The position numbers and the translations under genes are program-made. 9,251 bases of DNA from Bryobacterales bacterium (lineage in GTDB: Bacteria; Acidobacteriota; Terriglobia; Bryobacterales; Bryobacteraceae). Under the pieces are notes generated by a model. It worked only from the letters and a program-made list of their open reading frames with translations, had not been told where the DNA came from and did not search any database. Within the stretch, counting starts at the first letter, position 1. Each line of letters starts with the position of its first letter. Positions 5,804-9,251 of the stretch are shown here, one piece after another. Location: the NCBI GenBank assembly GCA_003517725.1, contig DOZZ01000175.1, forward strand, positions 1 through 9,251, written 5' to 3'.

Positions 5804-6139
5804 TCAACCGTTGGCGGAACCGATGCCGACGGAGGACACACCTGCTGATGTGTCCCCCGAGTGGCTTTGGCCGGTTGCGGGCCGTTTGGAGCCGTCCCCC
5901 GAGAGGCTTTGGCCCTTTGCGGAGCGTTTGGAGCGGCCGAACCAGGTGGTGCCGAAGGCCATGATGGCTACGATGACGTTGGCTACGATCATGGGCGGCG
6001 CCACCAGCATGACGCCGTAGACGATCCATAGCAGCGCGGCTAACGCCTGCACCCGGCGCAGCTTGGCCGGGTCGCGGAACAGGTAGGACACGACGGACAT
6101 CGCCGTCGCTAGCCAGCCGACCGTATTTACCCAGTGCAT
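5804..6139 (-). CDS. Small three-helix membrane protein, YgjV-like
   Basis: 111 residues from ATG 6139. Three hydrophobic segments are visible at about 3-20, 30-46 and 49-66, with a basic loop FRDPAKLRR at 21-29 and the block LWIVYGVMLVAPPMIVANV at 37-55. These resemble the YgjV family of bacterial inner-membrane proteins (distantly similar to SemiSWEET transporters); the transported substrate, if any, is not known. The start overlaps the stop of the HAD gene as TGATG, indicating translational coupling; an upstream in-frame start at 6211 would overlap that gene heavily and is rejected. Residues 70-97 are two 14-residue repeats (SKRSAKGQSLSGDG and SKRPATGQSHSGDT), encoded by a 42-bp tandem DNA repeat. 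This tail is hydrophilic, is not part of the family core, and was probably added by repeat insertion. Membrane character is clear; the family assignment is moderate. Confidence 0.75.
   Translation of the reverse strand: MHWVNTVGWLATAMSVVSYLFRDPAKLRRVQALAALLWIVYGVMLVAPPMIVANVIVAIMAFGTTWFGRSKRSAKGQSLSGDGSKRPATGQSHSGDTSAGVSSVGIGSANG
5831..5858. repeat. Inverted repeat (REP-like hairpin) in the 3' end of the YgjV-like gene
   Basis: GGAGGACACA (5831-5840) pairs with TGTGTCCCCC (5849-5858) at nine of ten positions, around an 8-base loop. It overlaps the beginning of the 42-bp tandem repeat. No T run follows on either strand, so it is not an intrinsic terminator. It could be part of an interspersed palindromic element. 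Confidence 0.55.
5852..5935. repeat. Two-copy 42-bp tandem repeat
   Basis: The units at 5852-5893 and 5894-5935 both begin GTCCCCCGAG and share GGCTTTGGCC, TTGCGG and CGTTTGGAGC; 36 of 42 positions match. The unit length is a multiple of three, so the repeats read as two 14-residue units in the C-terminal tail of the YgjV-like protein. No third copy is visible in the window. Confidence 0.9.
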
Positions 6140-6966
6140 CAGATTACGATACCCGCGGTCGACGAGCTGTTGTCGCGAATCGTCAGCCAGTCGGTGCGCA
6201 CCTTGTCCCATTCGTGGATGGCCAGGCCATGCGTCTCGAACAGGCTCGAGATCTTCGAGGGATTCCAGCTCAGAATGTCTTCGAGGATCGGAATCAGCAC
6301 GCTTAGCGCGTCGTCACTCATGACGGTGCGCTGCGCGATCTGAGCGATGTACTTGGCCTCGGAGACCGCGATGGTGAAGCCGTTACGCCGGTTGACATGC
6401 AGCATCACATTCACATCCGAGGTGCCGTCGCCGACATAGACAGTGCGCGCGGGGCTGATCTCCAGCCTGGACTGCAGGTGGTCGATCACCGCGACTTTGC
6501 CATAGCCGGCGGCCACTCGGGTCACCGACTGCACTTCGCCGGTCGACTCATTCCAGTGGAAGCGCGTGCCAAAGATATGATCGGGCGGCACGATGCCTTC
6601 CAGCGCCGACTGAATCACCTCTTCGGGGGCGGCCGAGACCACGTAAAAGCAGAAGTGGTACTCCTCGCCGAGGCTGGCCAGCAGCTTGGGCAGCAGGTGA
6701 ATATTACGCTTAAGACGGACGCGCTTGCCCACCTCCCGCAAGTGCTCGCGGCGGACGGAGCGGTACTCGGGATCGTGCAAGATCAGGTACGCCAATTCCC
6801 CGCCCTGCTGCACCAGGTTGATGCGCGAAAGGCCTTGTACTTTTTCCTCAAAATGGGACGTGCCGAGCAGCTCGCTCAGGATCGCGCCCGAATCGTTAAA
6901 GCTGAGCGTCTGGTCGAAATCGCTCGCGAAGAGATAGTTTTTGTGTGTCAGAACTTTGTCGTTCAT
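6139..6966 (-). CDS. HAD hydrolase, phosphoserine phosphatase-like
   Basis: 275 residues from ATG 6966, chosen because AAGGAG lies seven bases upstream; an in-frame start further upstream would add an arginine-rich leader with no support. All four HAD motifs are present: D16-F-D18-Q-T20 with D16 as the expected nucleophile, S111 in VVSAAP, K157 in GYGKVAV, and GDGTSD with D180 and D184 for magnesium. The cap is a short helical insertion after motif I, as in the phosphoserine phosphatase group (HAD-IB). It would remove phosphate from a small cytoplasmic metabolite; which one cannot be told. Its stop overlaps the start of the YgjV-like gene by one base, so the pair is co-translated. A strong terminator separates this pair from the FkbH operon, so a role in that pathway is possible but not indicated. 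Confidence 0.9.
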   Translation of the reverse strand: MNDKVLTHKNYLFASDFDQTLSFNDSGAILSELLGTSHFEEKVQGLSRINLVQQGGELAYLILHDPEYRSVRREHLREVGKRVRLKRNIHLLPKLLASLGEEYHFCFYVVSAAPEEVIQSALEGIVPPDHIFGTRFHWNESTGEVQSVTRVAAGYGKVAVIDHLQSRLEISPARTVYVGDGTSDVNVMLHVNRRNGFTIAVSEAKYIAQIAQRTVMSDDALSVLIPILEDILSWNPSKISSLFETHGLAIHEWDKVRTDWLTIRDNSSSTAGIVI

Positions 6967-6973
6967 CGTGCTT

Positions 6974-6979
6974 CTCCTT
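6974..6979 (-). promoter_or_regulatory. Ribosome binding site of the HAD hydrolase gene
   Basis: AAGGAG on the minus strand, seven bases before the ATG at 6966, is close to the ideal Shine-Dalgarno sequence and fixes the start at 6966 rather than at the longer open-frame start at 7029. Confidence 0.9.
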
Positions 6980-7107
6980 AATGTTTGGCTGAATCGAAGC
7001 GGAACGAGGCGGAAGACCGGCAACCGCATTCCAGGCGGTCGGGTCGCTTCATCTATTTTGACGGATGGCGGAGCTTTTCGGATGCCCTGGATGAGGCGGA
7101 TTAAAGA

Positions 7108-7136
7108 TTTCTATGGGGATATGGTTCGCGTAATAA
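7108..7136 (+). promoter_or_regulatory. Weak promoter candidate for the DUF190 gene
   Basis: The divergent gap 6967-7154 must hold promoters for both neighbours. On the plus strand TAATAA (7131-7136) is a fair -10 box, with TTTCTA (7108-7113) 17 bases upstream as a poor -35. Transcription would begin near 7143 and leave a leader of about a dozen bases before the ATG at 7155. TTGACG at 7058-7063 is a better -35 but has no -10 at proper spacing. No clear promoter was found on the minus strand, and no riboswitch, including the fluoride type, was recognised. Confidence 0.25.
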
Positions 7137-7154
7137 TTGATTCGGGCACGGCAC

Positions 7155-7877
7155 ATGCTTCCAAAAGGTCCGGCTAAAAGAGTCACGATTTATCTGAACG
7201 AAGACACGCGTCACCACCTGGAACCGCTGTGGAGCGCGATTGTGGCCTTTCTGCGCCACAAGATGGTGGCCGGCGCCAGCGTCACCCGGCCTTCGCTCGG
7301 TTTCGGCAGCCACCACCGGTTCCACACGCTCGATACCGAAGCCACCATGGCCCATTTGCCGGTGCGGATCGAGTTCGTCGAAACGCCGGAGCGCGTGGAC
7401 CAATTGCTGCCGACGCTTTACGACATGGTCTCGGACGGGCTGATCGAAGTGCAGGACACGGTGGTGCTGAAGTCAATTCAGAAAGGCAAACACCCCGAGC
7501 CGGCGCGGCCGCACGCGGCGATGAGCGGCAAGGCCAAACTGGTGCGCATCTTTCTGGGCGAGGGCGACAAGCTCGACGGCGAGCCGCTGTTCGAGGCGAT
7601 GGTCAAGCGGCTGCGCATGATGGACGTGGCGGGGGCCACGGTGTATCGCGGCATTCTGGGCTACGGCGCCAAGGGCGAGACGCACAAGGGCGGATGGTTT
7701 TCGCGCGACCTGCCTATCATGATTTCCATCGTGGAGGAGGAGGCGCGGCTGCCAGCGCTGCTGGATGCGGTCGAGGCCATGCTGCAGGACGGTCTTATTG
7801 TGATCTCCGACGTGGAGGTGCTGCGCCTCATTCACAAATCTCCGGAGCCGGAAAGCCGCTCCACGAAGCCGTCGTAA
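7155..7877 (+). CDS. Tandem DUF190 (PII-like) protein
   Basis: 240 residues from ATG 7155; a TTG at 7137 would add six residues but lies at or upstream of the likely transcription start. No strong ribosome site is seen for either. Two DUF190 domains lie in tandem. The first, about 8-107, runs from RVTIYLNED through VAGASVTRPSLGFG to a VQDTVVLKSI end. The second, about 127-226, runs from LVRIFLGEGD through VAGATVYRGILGYG to SDVEVLRLI. The linker (108-126) is Pro/Lys-rich and the last dozen residues are disordered. DUF190 domains have a ferredoxin-like, PII-like fold and are often encoded beside CrcB fluoride channels; their exact role is not settled. No crcB is present here. Most family members have one domain of about 110 residues, so this is an internal duplication; the second copy is closer to the family pattern. 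It is followed 67 bp later by ilvD on the same strand. Confidence 0.9.
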   Translation: MLPKGPAKRVTIYLNEDTRHHLEPLWSAIVAFLRHKMVAGASVTRPSLGFGSHHRFHTLDTEATMAHLPVRIEFVETPERVDQLLPTLYDMVSDGLIEVQDTVVLKSIQKGKHPEPARPHAAMSGKAKLVRIFLGEGDKLDGEPLFEAMVKRLRMMDVAGATVYRGILGYGAKGETHKGGWFSRDLPIMISIVEEEARLPALLDAVEAMLQDGLIVISDVEVLRLIHKSPEPESRSTKPS

Positions 7878-7904
7878 GGCGGCCCGGAGCTGGGGATGTT
7901 TTGC

Positions 7905-7950
7905 GGCTCTGAATGGGTACTAAGAGCCATGTCATGATGGCACTGTGCCA
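7905..7950 (+). promoter_or_regulatory. Nested inverted repeats before and across the ilvD start
   Basis: Three inverted repeats fall in 46 bases. GGCTCT (7905-7910) pairs with AGAGCC (7923-7928). GCCAT (7927-7931 region) pairs with ATGGC (7937-7941). The perfect 13-base palindrome TGGCACTGTGCCA (7938-7950) contains the GTG start codon of ilvD. They are mutually exclusive in part, as in a switching leader, or the palindrome may be an operator. A tiny frame ATGATGGCACTGTGCCACTGA (MMALCH) overlaps the start. No strong ribosome site or promoter is evident in 7878-7944. Confidence 0.35.
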
Positions 7951-9251
7951 CTGAACAAATTCAGCTCTGAAATTACCCAGCGCAAGTCGCAGGGTGCCTC
8001 GCAAGCCATGCTCTACGCCACCGGCATGCGCGAAGAAGACATGCCCAAGGCCCAGGTGGGCATCGCCAGCGTGTGGTTCGAAGGGAACCCGTGCAACATG
8101 CATCTGCTGCACCTGGCCGAGAAGGTAAAGGAGGGCGTTACGGGCGCCGGGCTCGTCGGCATGCGGTTCAACACCATCGGCGTGAGCGACGGCATTTCGA
8201 TGGGCACCGACGGCATGAGCTTCTCGCTGCAGTCGCGCGATCTGATCGCCGATTCGATCGAGACCATGATGAGCGCGCAATGGTACGACGCTAACGTGTC
8301 GATCCCGGGCTGCGACAAGAACATGCCGGGCTGCGTGATGGCCATGGGGCGGCTGAACCGCCCGGCGCTGATGGTGTATGGCGGGACCATTCGAGCGGGG
8401 CATCTGGGCGACAAAAAGCTGGACATCGTCTCGGCGTTTCAAAGCTACGGCGAATTTATTTCGGGACACATCGACGAGCCCGAGCGCTACTCCATCGTGC
8501 GCCGCGCTTGCCCCGGCGCGGGCGCCTGCGGCGGCATGTACACGGCGAACACCATGGCCTCGGCCATCGAGATGCTCGGCATGTCGCTGCCCTACAGCTC
8601 GTCCACGCCCGCCGAAGACCCGCGGAAGATCGACGAGTGCGTGCGCGCCGGCGCCGCCGTGAAACTACTGCTGGAGCGCGATCTGAAGCCGCGCGACATC
8701 ATGACCCGCGAAGCTTTTGAAAACGCCATGGTGATGGTCTCGGTGCTGGGAGGATCGACCAACGCGGTGCTGCACCTGATCGCCATCGCGCGCTCGGTGG
8801 GCGTGCCACTGACCATCGACGATTTTCAGGCGGTCAGCAACCGCGCGCCTTTACTGGCGGATTTCAAACCCAGCGGCCGCTTCGTGATGGAGGATCTGCA
8901 GGCGGCGGGCGGTATTCCGGCAGTGGCCAAGATGCTGCTGGAGGCGGGCTTGCTGCACGGCGATTGCATGACCGTCACGGGCAAGACCATGCGAGAGAAT
9001 CTGGAGCCGCTGCCGGGCTTGGCGAGCGGGCAGGAGATTGTGCGGCCGCTTTCGAATCCCCTGAAAGCTTCAGGGCACATTCAGATTCTGAAGGGGAACC
9101 TGGCGCCCGAGGGCGGGGTGGCCAAGATCACGGGCAAGGAAGGGCTGCGGTTCAGCGGGCCCGCCAAGGTCTTCGACTCGGAAGAAGACATGCTGCACGC
9201 GCTGGAGCGCAAGGAGATCGAGAAGGGCGACGTGATCGTGATCCGCTACGA
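7945..9251 (+). CDS. ilvD: Dihydroxy-acid dehydratase (3' end beyond the window)
   Basis: 435 codons are present of roughly 560 in the family. The start is GTG at 7945: it is the only in-frame start after a TAA at 7921, and it gives the expected N-terminus [12 protein letters not shown] followed by [15 protein letters not shown]. The enzyme removes water from 2,3-dihydroxy-isovalerate and 2,3-dihydroxy-3-methylvalerate, the third common step of valine and isoleucine synthesis, and the valine branch also feeds leucine and pantothenate. Cluster cysteines C50 (GNPCNMH), C123 ([10 protein letters not shown]) and C195 (CPGAGACGG) are intact, a three-cysteine set known for Fe-S dehydratases of this family. 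D82, D124 and K125 match the metal-binding residues, K125 being the lysine that is carbamylated in studied relatives. Nothing is broken in the visible part. Its ribosome site is weak and the start codon sits inside a palindrome. The neighbouring genes are not for branched-chain amino acid synthesis. Confidence 0.98.
   Translation, partial: MPLNKFSSEITQRKSQGASQAMLYATGMREEDMPKAQVGIASVWFEGNPCNMHLLHLAEKVKEGVTGAGLVGMRFNTIGVSDGISMGTDGMSFSLQSRDLIADSIETMMSAQWYDANVSIPGCDKNMPGCVMAMGRLNRPALMVYGGTIRAGHLGDKKLDIVSAFQSYGEFISGHIDEPERYSIVRRACPGAGACGGMYTANTMASAIEMLGMSLPYSSSTPAEDPRKIDECVRAGAAVKLLLERDLKPRDIMTREAFENAMVMVSVLGGSTNAVLHLIAIARSVGVPLTIDDFQAVSNRAPLLADFKPSGRFVMEDLQAAGGIPAVAKMLLEAGLLHGDCMTVTGKTMRENLEPLPGLASGQEIVRPLSNPLKASGHIQILKGNLAPEGGVAKITGKEGLRFSGPAKVFDSEEDMLHALERKEIEKGDVIVIRY

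Noticed and set aside
6140..6211. Longer start of the YgjV-like gene
   Set aside because: It would overlap the HAD gene by 73 bases and add a hydrophilic leader; the TGATG junction gives a natural start just before the first membrane helix.
7030..7154. Fluoride riboswitch before the DUF190 gene
   Set aside because: The GGATGGCG stretch resembles part of the motif, but the conserved pseudoknot and downstream core could not be found, and no crcB follows.
7938..7954. Sigma-54 promoter (TGGCAC half)
   Set aside because: There is no TTGC-type element at the required spacing, and the sequence lies on the start codon; the palindrome explains the match.
7828..8469. Minus-strand frame of about 213 codons opposite ilvD
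   Set aside because: It is antisense to the conserved cysteine motifs of dihydroxy-acid dehydratase and has His/Arg-rich shadow composition.

Overview
This is a GC-rich bacterial window with short intergenic gaps. The IlvD N-terminus, the FkbH/glycosyltransferase cluster and a GTCCCCCGAG-type repeat suggest an Acidobacteriota-like soil bacterium, possibly of the Solibacter/Bryobacter kind. That placement is inference from general resemblance; nothing in the window proves it.

Layout from left to right. Bases 1-325 hold a possible gene tail (1-78), a non-coding stretch with two strong hairpins, and a sigma70-like promoter. A complete tRNA-Leu(CAG) follows at 326-412 on the plus strand, with a possible terminator at 419-448. 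A compact minus-strand operon then fills 430-5683. In transcription order it encodes an FkbH-like protein fused to a carrier (PCP/ACP) domain, a GT4 glycosyltransferase, and a second paralogous GT4 glycosyltransferase fused to a type II thioesterase-like alpha/beta hydrolase. Upstream on the same strand, and separated by a strong intrinsic terminator (5721-5775), is a two-gene unit: a phosphoserine-phosphatase-like HAD hydrolase and a small three-helix membrane protein of YgjV type. The tail of the membrane protein is built from a 42-bp tandem repeat. A divergent intergenic region (6967-7154) leads to two plus-strand genes: a protein with two tandem DUF190 domains, and ilvD (dihydroxy-acid dehydratase), which is cut by the right edge.

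How the parts may work together. FkbH proteins take D-1,3-bisphosphoglycerate, remove the phosphates and load a glyceryl group onto a carrier protein. Here the carrier is on the same polypeptide, and its neighbours are two sugar transferases and a release-type thioesterase. No ketosynthase, adenylation or condensation domain is present between tRNA-Leu and ilvD. The cluster therefore looks like a small self-contained route to a glycosylated glyceryl (glycerate-derived) product, or a detached tailoring module serving synthases elsewhere. This is the most unusual content of the window. HAD/YgjV, DUF190 and ilvD look like ordinary neighbours with no visible link to it.
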